DNA from: Kerstersia similis
GTDB taxonomy: Bacteria; Pseudomonadota; Gammaproteobacteria; Burkholderiales; Burkholderiaceae_B
Direction of reading: 5' to 3'
NCBI RefSeq assembly: GCF_965139615.1
Contig: NZ_CBCSIQ010000004.1
Span: 124,001 to 188,000 of the forward strand
Length of the DNA: 64,000 bases
The notes under the pieces were generated by a model. That model saw only the letters and a list, made by a program, of their open reading frames with translations. It was not told where the DNA came from and ran no database searches. Of the stretch, positions 41,832 to 48,755 are shown one piece after another. The position numbers and the translations under genes are program-made. Numbering within the stretch: the first letter of the stretch is position 1; the number at the start of each line of letters is the position of its first letter.

Positions 41832-43117
41832 GCGTGTTGGGACCGATTTCGACGATGCAGGCGGCCCGGCCTGCAACTTATCTTGATCTTGATTTCAGTA
41901 ACGGCGATACGCCGGGGAATCTTGTTTATTCCCGAGCATCGGGCCATGGCGTCTGGGACAAGGATGGCAAGTACTCTGTCGTCGGGCCGAATGTTCCGCC
42001 GATCACATGGGTGCCGGAGCTCAACAGTTACGCATTGGCACTTGAGCCAGGCGATCGGCTCAGAAATGTCCTCAATCCCAATGATTCTGGATGGCTTCGG
42101 CGAACGTTGGGGTACGACATAGCCCCGGCGACAGATATTCCAGCGATTCAGGAAAGTGCTGTTTTTGTTGATGCCCCAGACGGATCTATGACTGCTCTGC
42201 GGGTAAATGGGAAACGGACGGCTGGACAGGGGCCGGTTATCTCTTTCCAAACATCGACAACCTACGCCCGTGCGAAGTTTTTTATTCGGAAAGGACTTGG
42301 GCTGGGGGAGAGAGTGGTTCCTATTTTTTTCAGGAACAGTACTACTGCTACGAATTTTCCGATTGTCACGCTTGATCTGGGTTCCGGTGAACTTGGGACC
42401 ATTCCTGACACTAGCAATCAATATTTTAGAGTCACTCGTCGGTGCCGAGATTGGCTCGAAGTGGATGCTGTGAGGGGTGGCTTTAGTCCCGGAGATGTAG
42501 TCGCTTTCTATATACACGGATCAAGTGCTAGGGATATCCGTGCTGATTATTGGCGCTTAAATTTATCAAGCAATCCGGTTATTTCGTCGTTCATCCAGCC
42601 GGGAATTTCGTACACAGAACGTGCTGCCTATAGTGGCATTACTCCAATCGTAATGCCCACGGAAGCCGGCGCTCAGTTCGACTGGTTTGTTGAGGGTGTG
42701 ATTGATGCACATCCATGGGCAATTCCAAATGGTGTAATTCCGTGGGGAATCAGGAATGTAGGCGGAGGAAATCGGGTGGATGTAATTTGGTCAACTTCAG
42801 CTAGCCATTCCATTCGTCATGCTGATGCTCAGGGCTTATCTCGAACCTTCGTTTCTGCGAACGATGTGGCCTTGTCGAAAGGAGGGCGGAGATTTGTCAG
42901 ATGCACGGCGAGGAGTGCAAATAATCGAGCTTACGGCTCGCCGAGTGGAGCAAATGTTCTGTCTCTTGAGACTTACGCCGACATGGCGAACGCGCCGGCA
43001 TTGGCAGGGCATGCTATCGGGGCTTATGGAAAGGAAAACGGTGCTGCATATTTGAAGCGATCCGCGATTTTTCCGGCTGGGACATTGGACGATTTGAAAA
43101 CAGCGAGTATGCGATGA
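41828..43117 (+). CDS. Tail fibre/spike paralog 1
   Basis: The 429-residue protein begins MSVLGPISTMQAARPATYLD, and its first 75 residues are closely similar to those of the gene at 43268 (YLDLDF-SNGDTP-LVYSR, WDKDGKYSVV, VPPITWVPELNSYALALEP). The middle (about 80-280) differs. The last part is again similar (IPNGVIPWGI, YLKRSAIFPAGTLDDL). A shared attachment module and changed receptor-facing part is the pattern of alternative fibre proteins. Confidence 0.7.
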   Translation: MSVLGPISTMQAARPATYLDLDFSNGDTPGNLVYSRASGHGVWDKDGKYSVVGPNVPPITWVPELNSYALALEPGDRLRNVLNPNDSGWLRRTLGYDIAPATDIPAIQESAVFVDAPDGSMTALRVNGKRTAGQGPVISFQTSTTYARAKFFIRKGLGLGERVVPIFFRNSTTATNFPIVTLDLGSGELGTIPDTSNQYFRVTRRCRDWLEVDAVRGGFSPGDVVAFYIHGSSARDIRADYWRLNLSSNPVISSFIQPGISYTERAAYSGITPIVMPTEAGAQFDWFVEGVIDAHPWAIPNGVIPWGIRNVGGGNRVDVIWSTSASHSIRHADAQGLSRTFVSANDVALSKGGRRFVRCTARSANNRAYGSPSGANVLSLETYADMANAPALAGHAIGAYGKENGAAYLKRSAIFPAGTLDDLKTASMR

Positions 43118-43141
43118 TTTCCTGCTATCTCCTGATAATTC

Positions 43142-43167
43142 ACCCGCTTTGGCGGGTTCTTTTTTTT
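43142..43167 (+). terminator. Terminator between the two fibre paralogs
   Basis: ACCCGC (43142-43147), loop TTTG, GCGGGT (43152-43157), then TCTTTTTTTT. It should uncouple the second fibre gene from the late transcript unless read through. Confidence 0.85.
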
Positions 43168-43214
43168 GGAGTAAGAGTGAAAAAATTTCTTCAATTTTCA
43201 TATAGTGAAAAGAA

Positions 43215-43224
43215 GGGGGGGGGG
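43215..43224 (+). repeat. G10 homopolymer in the leader of fibre paralog 2
   Basis: Ten consecutive G bases, 43 bases before the ATG at 43268. A second G6 run at 43258-43263 forms the ribosome site region. A weak promoter-like TATAGT lies at 43201-43206. Tracts of this length are prone to slippage during replication. Confidence 0.8.
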
Positions 43225-43267
43225 TAACACCTGCTAAACCGCCCGTCAAGAGCTTCAGGGGGGCTGT

Positions 43268-44602
43268 ATGAGCGTTCTTGGCCCTATCTCAACCCTGCAA
43301 CCAGCACGGCCAGCAGCGTATCTTGATCTGGATTTCTCTCGCGGTGACGTCCCTCCCGCGCTCGTATATTCCCGTCCTGGTAATAGCGGCGTATGGAACA
43401 AAGACGGCCAATATTCGGTCGTCAGGGCTAACGTACCGCCTGTGACCTGGGTGGATGAGCTTGGGTCTTATGCCCTGGCGCTTGAACCCTCCAGAACAAA
43501 CCTGCTCACAGTTAGTGGAAACAGGCCAGTAGGCCTTGGGCCGTTTTCGATATTCGAACAGAGCCATTTCCCAATGAATGCTAACGGCACAATTGCCGAA
43601 AATGTTGACTCCCCTGATGGAGGAAATTCTGCGGTTAGGATTGTTGGAAACAGTACAAGCCTAACTCAATCCTCTCTCGTTCCCATGCCGGCCAGCCAGA
43701 AATTGGTGTACACCATTTACGCAAGGAAAGCTGGAGATACCCAGGAATTCCTAGCTGGAGTACGGGCGGTTAACTCCGATGGAGGAGTGTTTTCTGCCGG
43801 AGTGAATAGGTCGAGAGTTAAACTGGACACGTTGGAGGTGCCGAGCGATCCCGCTCCAGGCATCAGGTATTCCATACGTAGGGTTAGTCTGGGCTATGTT
43901 GAAATTCAGGTGGCTATTGATGGGACAAAAACCACCCCGGCAATTACTGAAAATGCAGCAGTAGGGTTGTACTTGGGGTACACGGGCAACAGGGCTGCGG
44001 CGTTGCCTGGCCGACCCTACTTCGACCTTTGGTACGGCCAGGCGGAGGAAGGCACGGTGGCAACCTCCCTGATTATCCCGGCAGCGACTCGCCAGGTGCG
44101 GTCGTCATACTCTACGAGAACACCCATCAACGTCCCGCAGGAGGCAGGGGGGCAATTCGACGTATTCTTCGACGGGTATCTTGACTCTGGGCCATACGAG
44201 ATACCGAACGGCGTGATAGCGTGGGGCATTCATGACGGTGCTGCCACAAGCCACCGCATGGATGTGGTGTTCAGCGCGAACAATGACTACAGCGTCTTTT
44301 TTCGCGACTCGGGTGGGTCAAGGTCTAGATCGTCGCGAGGGAATGGAGTCGGGCAAGGCATACCCTCAGGCCGCAGACCGTGCCGTGCGGCGGCGACGCT
44401 TGCGAATGGGGTATCCAAGGGTAGTGCTGGCGGAGCCATTGCTAATAATGTTTCCGTAAACCCTGACTGGTCAGGGGAGCAATATTCGCCCGCAGTAGTT
44501 GCCGGCGGATACCAACCGCACATGGCAGTGATGTATCTCAGGCGTGCTGTAGTGTTGCCGCTGGGCAGCATTGCAGACCTGAGTCGCGCAGCAAATATTT
44601 GA
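43268..44602 (+). CDS. Tail fibre/spike paralog 2
   Basis: The 444-residue protein starts MSVLGPISTLQPARPAAYLD and shares its N-terminal module and C-terminal region with paralog 1 (IPNGVIAWGI, YLRRAVVLPLGSIADL). The middle (about 80-290) has diverged, with a segment KLVYTIYARKAGDTQEFLAG typical of carbohydrate-binding-like beta domains. It has a terminator on each side and its own G-rich leader. Confidence 0.7.
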   Translation: MSVLGPISTLQPARPAAYLDLDFSRGDVPPALVYSRPGNSGVWNKDGQYSVVRANVPPVTWVDELGSYALALEPSRTNLLTVSGNRPVGLGPFSIFEQSHFPMNANGTIAENVDSPDGGNSAVRIVGNSTSLTQSSLVPMPASQKLVYTIYARKAGDTQEFLAGVRAVNSDGGVFSAGVNRSRVKLDTLEVPSDPAPGIRYSIRRVSLGYVEIQVAIDGTKTTPAITENAAVGLYLGYTGNRAAALPGRPYFDLWYGQAEEGTVATSLIIPAATRQVRSSYSTRTPINVPQEAGGQFDVFFDGYLDSGPYEIPNGVIAWGIHDGAATSHRMDVVFSANNDYSVFFRDSGGSRSRSSRGNGVGQGIPSGRRPCRAAATLANGVSKGSAGGAIANNVSVNPDWSGEQYSPAVVAGGYQPHMAVMYLRRAVVLPLGSIADLSRAANI

Positions 44603-44627
44603 CCCGCTCCGGCGGGTTTTCTTTTTT
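44602..44627 (+). terminator. Terminator after fibre paralog 2, first hairpin
   Basis: ACCCGC (44602-44607), loop TCCG, GCGGGT (44612-44617), followed by TTTCTTTTTT. The stem begins inside the stop codon of the fibre gene. Confidence 0.8.
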
Positions 44628-44630
44628 CCA

Positions 44631-44659
44631 GCCTCGGCATTCGCCGGGGCTTTTCTTTT
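44631..44659 (+). terminator. Terminator-like hairpin before the lysis genes
   Basis: GCCTCGGC (44631-44638), loop ATTC, GCCGGGGC (44643-44650), then TTTTCTTTT, 12 bases before the start of the first lysis gene. Confidence 0.75.
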
Positions 44660-44671
44660 GGGGAGTAGGGA

Positions 44672-45043
44672 ATGGCTGATCCCGCAACGAGCGTTGCAAC
44701 AGCAGGGGCAGTAGCAGCAACAGTAGGTGCGACCGCATGGCTGACTGGGCTGGATGCCGGCGCCGTATTCGGGGCTTTTGCAGGAGCGACGACGTTTGCT
44801 CTGACGGCTAGGGATACCAGCCTGCTGCCCCGTCTTATTTACGCCTTGATCAGCCTGGTGGTTGGCTATTCGGCCGTGCCGGATGTAGCGGCCCTATCGC
44901 CGATCAAGTCGCCTCTGGTGATCGCATTTCTTGTGTCTGCCGTGGTTGTGCATGCGACGGTCACCGTGATCGACCGGATCAAGCATCTTGATGTGCGGGC
45001 TGTCTGGGACGCGCTCACAAGCGCCTGGCGCGGGAGGGGCTGA
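44672..45043 (+). CDS. Putative holin, four membrane segments
   Basis: The 123-residue protein is almost wholly hydrophobic, with segments near residues 6-24, 28-48, 52-72 and 84-105, and a short basic C-terminus (AWRGRG). It opens the lysis cassette (holin, second membrane protein, endolysin, spanins). It would form the inner-membrane lesion that releases the endolysin. AGTAGGGA site ahead of the ATG. Confidence 0.7.
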   Translation: MADPATSVATAGAVAATVGATAWLTGLDAGAVFGAFAGATTFALTARDTSLLPRLIYALISLVVGYSAVPDVAALSPIKSPLVIAFLVSAVVVHATVTVIDRIKHLDVRAVWDALTSAWRGRG

Positions 45044-45044
45044 C

Positions 45045-45320
45045 ATGTTGGCCGGAATCGTTATTGCTGCAAACGTGTATTCGCTGGCGTGGTTGCTGTC
45101 GTATCGCCGAGGGCGAGCGAACTTTAAACGATGCGTGTCTCTGCTGGCCTATGCCCTGGTCCTGGCGCTGGGCGGGCAGGTGGTCGAGGTTGGGCTTAAT
45201 CACGCAATGGCCACGCCGGCCGATGCTGCGCTCGCGGCTTTGATCGCCGTGTTTGTTCATCGTGCACGGGGCAATGTCGCGTGCCTTATATATCGGAGAG
45301 AAGAATGGGTACTGAAGTGA
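45045..45320 (+). CDS. 3-TM holin-family protein
   Basis: The 91-residue protein (MLAGIVIAANVYSLAWLLSY, then VSLLAYALVLALGGQVVEV and AALAALIAVFVHRARGN) has three membrane segments and resembles the small 3-TM phage holin families found beside endolysins. It may be a second holin or an antiholin. It overlaps the endolysin start by 16 bases. Confidence 0.65.
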   Translation: MLAGIVIAANVYSLAWLLSYRRGRANFKRCVSLLAYALVLALGGQVVEVGLNHAMATPADAALAALIAVFVHRARGNVACLIYRREEWVLK

Positions 45321-45721
45321 AGAAATTTGCGTTGTCACAGCGCAGCATTGATCGCCTGCAGGGCGTGCATCCGGATCTCGTTGCCGTGGTCAAGCGCGCA
45401 ATCGAACTGGCCAGCCAGGATTTCATGGTCGTCGAGGGATTGCGGACTGTCGAGCGCCAGCGCGAGCTTGTTGCCAAGGGCGCGAGCAAGACCCTGAACA
45501 GCTATCACCTGCCGCAGGCAACCGGCTATGGCCACGCAGTGGATCTGGCGCCGCTCGTCGGCAAAGAGATCCCCTGGAACGATTGGGCTGCATTCGCCCG
45601 CATGGCCGACACCGTGAAGTCAGCGGCACGCGATCTGGGCGTGCCGGTGGAGTGGGGCGGTGACTGGAAGACGTTCAAAGACGGCCCGCACTTCCAGATT
45701 CCGCGGAATTGGAGCGTCTGA
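45305..45721 (+). CDS. Endolysin, M15-family peptidase
   Basis: The 138-residue protein has the M15 metal site: H-L-P-Q-A-T-G-Y-G-H77-A-V-D80 and H129 in DGPHFQI, with the catalytic Glu117 in VEWGGDW. It is a soluble L,D- or D,D-type peptidase that cuts peptide cross-links; it lacks a signal peptide and so depends on the holin. Start 45305 follows a GGAGAGAAG site. Confidence 0.9.
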   Translation: MGTEVKKFALSQRSIDRLQGVHPDLVAVVKRAIELASQDFMVVEGLRTVERQRELVAKGASKTLNSYHLPQATGYGHAVDLAPLVGKEIPWNDWAAFARMADTVKSAARDLGVPVEWGGDWKTFKDGPHFQIPRNWSV

Positions 45722-45723
45722 AC

Positions 45724-46218
45724 ATGATTGCCGGCTGGAGGGGCTATTTGGTTTCCGGCGTGGGAGGCGTGTTGCTGGCGCTGGCCGCATGGGCAGGCCT
45801 GAAGATGTACGGCAAAGCGCAGTATGAGCGCGGAGCCGCAGCCGAGCGCACAGCACAGGCGCTCATTGCCGGCCAGGTCGAAGCTGACTACCGTCGCCAG
45901 GAGCAGGCCTGGCGAGACAAATTTGAGGAACAGGAAAATGCAACTCAGGAAAAATTGGCCGGCGTGGTTGCTGATGAGCGCCGTGCTGCTGATGTCCGCG
46001 TGCGGGACACGGCAAAATCAGTCGCCGCCCGCTATCGTGAAGCCGCCGAGCGTGCCACCGCTGCCGCAGAGCGCCAGGCAGCCTCCGCTGCCATCACAAT
46101 GTTTGCCGAGCTGCTTAGCCAATTTGACGAGTTGGCGGGAATCTACGCAGCGCAGGCTGATCGAGCTAGAGTAGCGGGGCTGGCGTGTGAAGCTGCGTAT
46201 GACGAGATTCGGGAGTAG
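45724..46218 (+). CDS. Rz-like inner-membrane spanin
   Basis: The 164-residue protein has one N-terminal membrane segment (YLVSGVGGVLLALAAWAGL) followed by a long helical periplasmic part with many Arg, Glu and Ala residues (DUF2514/Rz type). With Rz1 it would fuse inner and outer membranes at the last step of lysis. The gene contains a second gene in the +1 frame. Confidence 0.85.
   Translation: MIAGWRGYLVSGVGGVLLALAAWAGLKMYGKAQYERGAAAERTAQALIAGQVEADYRRQEQAWRDKFEEQENATQEKLAGVVADERRAADVRVRDTAKSVAARYREAAERATAAAERQAASAAITMFAELLSQFDELAGIYAAQADRARVAGLACEAAYDEIRE
45938..46174 (+). CDS. Rz1-like outer-membrane spanin lipoprotein, nested in Rz
   Basis: A 78-residue frame wholly inside Rz in the +1 phase. 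It begins MQLRKNWPAWLLMSAVLLMS and has a lipobox LMSAC (Cys22), followed by a Pro-rich stretch (PPAIVKPPSVPPLPQSAR), exactly the profile of Rz1. A GAGGAACAGGAAA region precedes the ATG. The nested arrangement equals that of lambda Rz/Rz1. Confidence 0.9.
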   Translation: MQLRKNWPAWLLMSAVLLMSACGTRQNQSPPAIVKPPSVPPLPQSARQPPLPSQCLPSCLANLTSWRESTQRRLIELE

Positions 46219-46222
46219 CCCG

Positions 46223-46711
46223 CTATGCTTTCGGCATCTTCCGTGGATCATAGAAAATCCGCTGGCGGTCTTCCGGCGTGAGTCCGGAATACCACGCACG
46301 CGCCTTGAATTTATAGACTTCCCAGCCCATGGGGTCGGAAAGCACACGCTCGCGCCATTGCTGGCGCTCTTCGCGCTTCAAGCGCAGCAACTCGTTCAGA
46401 CGGTCAGGCGTCTGAGCAAGGCCCGCATACCATTTCCGTGTTTGCTCGCGGCCGTAGGCCCGGAATTGCTCTGCAAATCCGGGGTCGGCCTGCATCGTTT
46501 CTCGCAGCCGAGCAAGATAGCTTGCTCGAACGGCTTTCCAGCGCGGCGTGTCTTTGACGCGCAAATATCTGTCGCGCTCCCGCCTGCGCTTGCGCTCAGC
46601 GGCATGCTCTGCACCGCAGGTTTTTGCCTGCTGGCCCGGCTTGTGCGGTATCTCTGCACCACATATTTCGCAGCGAGTAAGCGGGCGGGGTGGCGATTTT
46701 CTGCGCGGCAT
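46223..46711 (-). CDS. Zinc-finger protein downstream of the AcrIF11-like gene
   Basis: The 162-residue basic protein has an N-terminal metal site (RCEICGAEIP then KTCGAEHAAERKRRRERDR). The rest is Arg/Trp-rich, with repeated W-Y-x-G-L and helix patterns (KWYAGLAQTP, AWYSGLTPEDRQ). It starts 7 bases after the stop of the AcrIF11-like gene, so the two are an operon on the strand opposite to the lysis genes. It may be a DNA-binding factor or a second inhibitor; not recognised. Confidence 0.6.
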   Translation of the reverse strand: MPRRKSPPRPLTRCEICGAEIPHKPGQQAKTCGAEHAAERKRRRERDRYLRVKDTPRWKAVRASYLARLRETMQADPGFAEQFRAYGREQTRKWYAGLAQTPDRLNELLRLKREERQQWRERVLSDPMGWEVYKFKARAWYSGLTPEDRQRIFYDPRKMPKA

Positions 46712-46718
46712 TCACTGA

Positions 46719-47171
46719 TTACCGGCGCTTCAGCTCAGCCTCGCGGCCCAGCATGTCAATCATGTAGGCTGTGCCTTGTTCGTCGTCAACTGCAACGCCA
46801 CGAAAACCGAGCAGAGTAGCGGCGCGTGCGGCATACAGTTGACTGTCCCACGATGCTTCTGCTGCTTCATCGGCATCATCAATGATGTCGTGAGCGGCTG
46901 ACCTGCCCTCGATCAGGCTTTCAGCCTCTTCTGCGTCGATGTTGTAGCGGCTGGCCATGTCTTCAACCAGGGCTTGCAGCTTTTCTGCGTCATCGCGATA
47001 GAACAGTCGGCTTGCTTCGATGACTTGATTTTCGTCTATCTCGATGCTGTAAGTCACATGCTGGCCGACACTCATCGAGTATTCGCGGGCAGAAAAGAAC
47101 AGGAACGAATCAAAGCGTCCGTGTGCGCGGATTTCCTTGATTTCGCTGGGGCTGGTATGAATCAGTTCCAT
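46719..47171 (-). CDS. AcrIF11-like putative anti-CRISPR (ADP-ribosyltransferase)
   Basis: The 150-residue protein aligns by eye with AcrIF11 as I remember it. The N-terminus is MELIHTSPSEIKEIRAHGRF against MELFHGS-x2-EISEIRDSGVF. The C-terminus is W-x-x-Q-x3-AR-x-A-x2-LGF-x-GVAVDDEQGT against W-x-L-Q...LAVRLGYTSV-x-MEDEHGT. AcrIF11 ADP-ribosylates the PAM-reading residue of the type I-F Csy complex. The aligned Asp in DDEQGT (129-130) is the likely catalytic acid. ATG 47171 is preferred to an upstream GTG. It follows a very strong promoter. Confidence 0.72.
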   Translation of the reverse strand: MELIHTSPSEIKEIRAHGRFDSFLFFSAREYSMSVGQHVTYSIEIDENQVIEASRLFYRDDAEKLQALVEDMASRYNIDAEEAESLIEGRSAAHDIIDDADEAAEASWDSQLYAARAATLLGFRGVAVDDEQGTAYMIDMLGREAELKRR

Positions 47172-47230
47172 GTCTTTTCTCTGCCCCTGTATCACCGGGG
47201 CGCGTGGCTGGTTTCGATCACCATGACTAC

Positions 47231-47260
47231 ATTATAGTACCGTTTAAGTGGTACTGTCAA
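47231..47260 (-). promoter_or_regulatory. Strong promoter with palindromic operator in its spacer
   Basis: On the leftward strand TTGACA (plus 47255-47260), an 18-bp spacer and TATAAT (47231-47236), a perfect consensus pair. The inverted repeat AGTACC-n8-GGTACT (47236-47241 and 47250-47255) fills the spacer, touching both hexamers. It drives the AcrIF11-like gene at 47171. A repressor bound there would block RNA polymerase, the logic of acr promoters controlled by Aca proteins. Confidence 0.85.
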
Positions 47261-47466
47261 GCGATGTTGTATGCCTGCTTTATCTTGTCGTGAGCATCGT
47301 TGATTTGCGCCACGGCCCTGGCGAGGTGATTTGGTCGGCACCCGGCTTCCCTTGCCGCGTCTGCCTGCCGCTCCCCGGCAACGAGCACAAGTCTGGCAGC
47401 GGCGAGTATCGGCCCGCTGGTCATGCGCAGCAAGCCGGTGATGAGATCGAATTGTTGGTCTGTCAT
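47257..47466 (-). CDS. KorA/TrfB-like HTH repressor, Aca candidate
   Basis: The 69-residue protein MTDQQFDLITGLLRMTSGPI, then AARLVLVAGERQADAAREAGCRPNHLARAVAQIND, follows the TrfB/KorA DNA-binding domain (LTESQF..., IARGVLVDGK-Q-x3-A-x3-G-x-TRGAVSQAV in KorA). It lies immediately upstream of the palindromic promoter of the AcrIF11-like gene, so it is the obvious candidate regulator, playing the part of an anti-CRISPR-associated (Aca) protein. No clear ribosome site precedes the ATG. Confidence 0.75.
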   Translation of the reverse strand: MTDQQFDLITGLLRMTSGPILAAARLVLVAGERQADAAREAGCRPNHLARAVAQINDAHDKIKQAYNIA

Positions 47467-47489
47467 GACTGAATTCTATATTTTTGGGC

Positions 47490-47517
47490 AAAAAAAGGCC
47501 CGTCACTAGGACGGGCC
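47490..47517 (-). terminator. Leftward intrinsic terminator
   Basis: Plus-strand stem GGCCCGT (47497-47503), loop CACTAGG, ACGGGCC (47511-47517), with seven A bases at 47490-47496, which read as a T-run on the leftward strand. It would end transcription coming from the tmRNA gene. Confidence 0.85.
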
Positions 47518-47627
47518 GTGTGAATTCGGTGTGAATTCAGTGTGAAACGTGGCACCTCACTACACTAAACAGCACCTTTTGCGGTGTTGGTACTGCTTAG
47601 TGTGACGTAGTGTGGCGCCATGTAATC
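47518..47627. repeat. Phage end with GTGTGA direct repeats, probable att arm sites
   Basis: GTGTGA occurs at 47518, 47529 and 47540, exactly 11 bp apart (one helical turn), again at 47600, and as GTGTGG at 47610. An inverted copy-like stretch, CACTACACTAAAC, lies at 47559-47571. They flank the tmRNA 3' end. Spacing and place fit integrase or excisionase arm sites. Confidence 0.6.
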
Positions 47628-47680
47628 TGGTGGAGCCGGCGGGAATTGAACCCGCGTCCGCAAGCCCTCCGCAGGCAGTT
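47628..47680. other. Probable prophage attachment core in the tmRNA 3' end
   Basis: The prophage stops at the 3' end of the tmRNA gene, a common integration target in which the phage copy restores the gene's end. The core is expected in the tRNA-like arm between 47628 and about 47680. The partner att copy must lie left of position 1 and is not visible, so the exact core cannot be set. Confidence 0.55.
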
Positions 47681-47991
47681 CTACATGTGTAGTCGATAAA
47701 TTTTAAGTTTTAACCTTGGATCATGCCTACCGACAGGCCCTTCCTTGGCGATTCACTGGATTTAAGATCTGGCTTCGTGACCCAGACAGACCCGATTCTT
47801 TGTAGATGACGCTGCTCCAGGTTTTACCCTGGCTGACCCAAAGACAAATCAGTGCAGCGGCTCACCGCTTAAGCGGCCAGAGCGAAACGCTCGTCGTTGG
47901 CGTTTGTAGTTTTCCAGTGGATTTACGAGCGAACTGGTGCTCGACATGCCCTGCTCTGTTTCATGACCCACGTCGAATCCGGATCGGCCCC
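47628..47991 (-). ncRNA. ssrA: Transfer-messenger RNA (SsrA)
   Basis: The 364-base RNA starts GGGGCCG at 47991 and ends CGGCTCC-ACCA at 47628; the 7-bp acceptor stem pairs fully with one G-U. The T-arm-type sequence GGGTTCAATTCCC follows the usual pattern. The resume frame at plus 47869-47901 encodes ANDERFALAA and a stop (TAA), the tag of Bordetella-type betaproteobacteria. tmRNA with SmpB rescues stalled ribosomes and tags the product for proteolysis. The CCA is encoded. Confidence 0.97.
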
Positions 47992-48085
47992 AGATTTTTC
48001 ATTTTACGCCCGCTAGTCATGTAAGGCCAGCATTTTGTGAAACAAGGGCATCAGAGTCCTCTGAAGCGGGCATGTGTCGCGCCGC

Positions 48086-48742
48086 TTACCCTCTCAGGTC
48101 CAGCGGATCGAGCAGACCGGCGGCGATGGCCTGGCCGACGATGTCGGGCAGGCACTCGGCTTGCATGCGCCGCATGACGCGGGCGCGATACAGGTTGACG
48201 GTTTTGATGCTGATGTTCAGCTGCTGCGCGATTTCGCCGTTGCTGTAGCCGCGCGCCAGCGGCAGGAAAACGTCGCGCTCGCGCGGGGTCAGGCTGTCCA
48301 GGCGGGTACGCAATGTTTTCTGGGCCTCGGCCTGCGCAGGAAGGGTGTCCGGGCGTGTCTGGTGGTTGAGGGCTTGCTGCACGCTGTCGAGCAGGAGTTG
48401 TTCGTTGTATGGCTTTTCAATGAAGTCGAAAGCGCCGGCGCGGAATGCACGCACGACGATGGGCACATCGGCATGGCCGCTGACAAATATGATGGGCAGC
48501 TCGAGACCGCGCCTGCGCATTTCTTCCTGGACACCCAGGCCGCCCATGCCCGGCATGCGCACATCCAGAAGGACGCAGGCATTTGCCGCATCCGGGGCGC
48601 TCTGACAGGCTTGCAGGAAGTCCTGGCCAGAGGTGAAGGGTAGCGCCTTCAGGCCGACCGATTCCAGCAGCCAGACGGTAGAGTCCAGCATGCCCTGGTC
48701 GTCATCCACGACATAGACCTGCTGCATGCTTGCTTCCGGCAT
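48086..48742 (-). CDS. FixJ-like response regulator
   Basis: The 218-residue protein has a receiver domain with acidic DDD at 13-15, phospho-acceptor Asp60 (LLDVRMPG), and Lys110 (IEKPY). A LuxR-type helix-turn-helix follows at about 145-205 (LTPRERDVFLPLARGYSNGEIAQQLNISIKTVNLYRARVM, partly quoted as motif). Such regulators bind DNA when phosphorylated by the kinase encoded just upstream in the same operon (13-base gap). GGAG site before the ATG at 48742. Confidence 0.93.
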   Translation of the reverse strand: MPEASMQQVYVVDDDQGMLDSTVWLLESVGLKALPFTSGQDFLQACQSAPDAANACVLLDVRMPGMGGLGVQEEMRRRGLELPIIFVSGHADVPIVVRAFRAGAFDFIEKPYNEQLLLDSVQQALNHQTRPDTLPAQAEAQKTLRTRLDSLTPRERDVFLPLARGYSNGEIAQQLNISIKTVNLYRARVMRRMQAECLPDIVGQAIAAGLLDPLDLRG

Positions 48743-48755
48743 CCGGCCATTCTCC

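Noticed and set aside
1..47627. Phage integrase gene
   Set aside because: No tyrosine or serine recombinase is encoded in the window; it is presumed to lie left of position 1.
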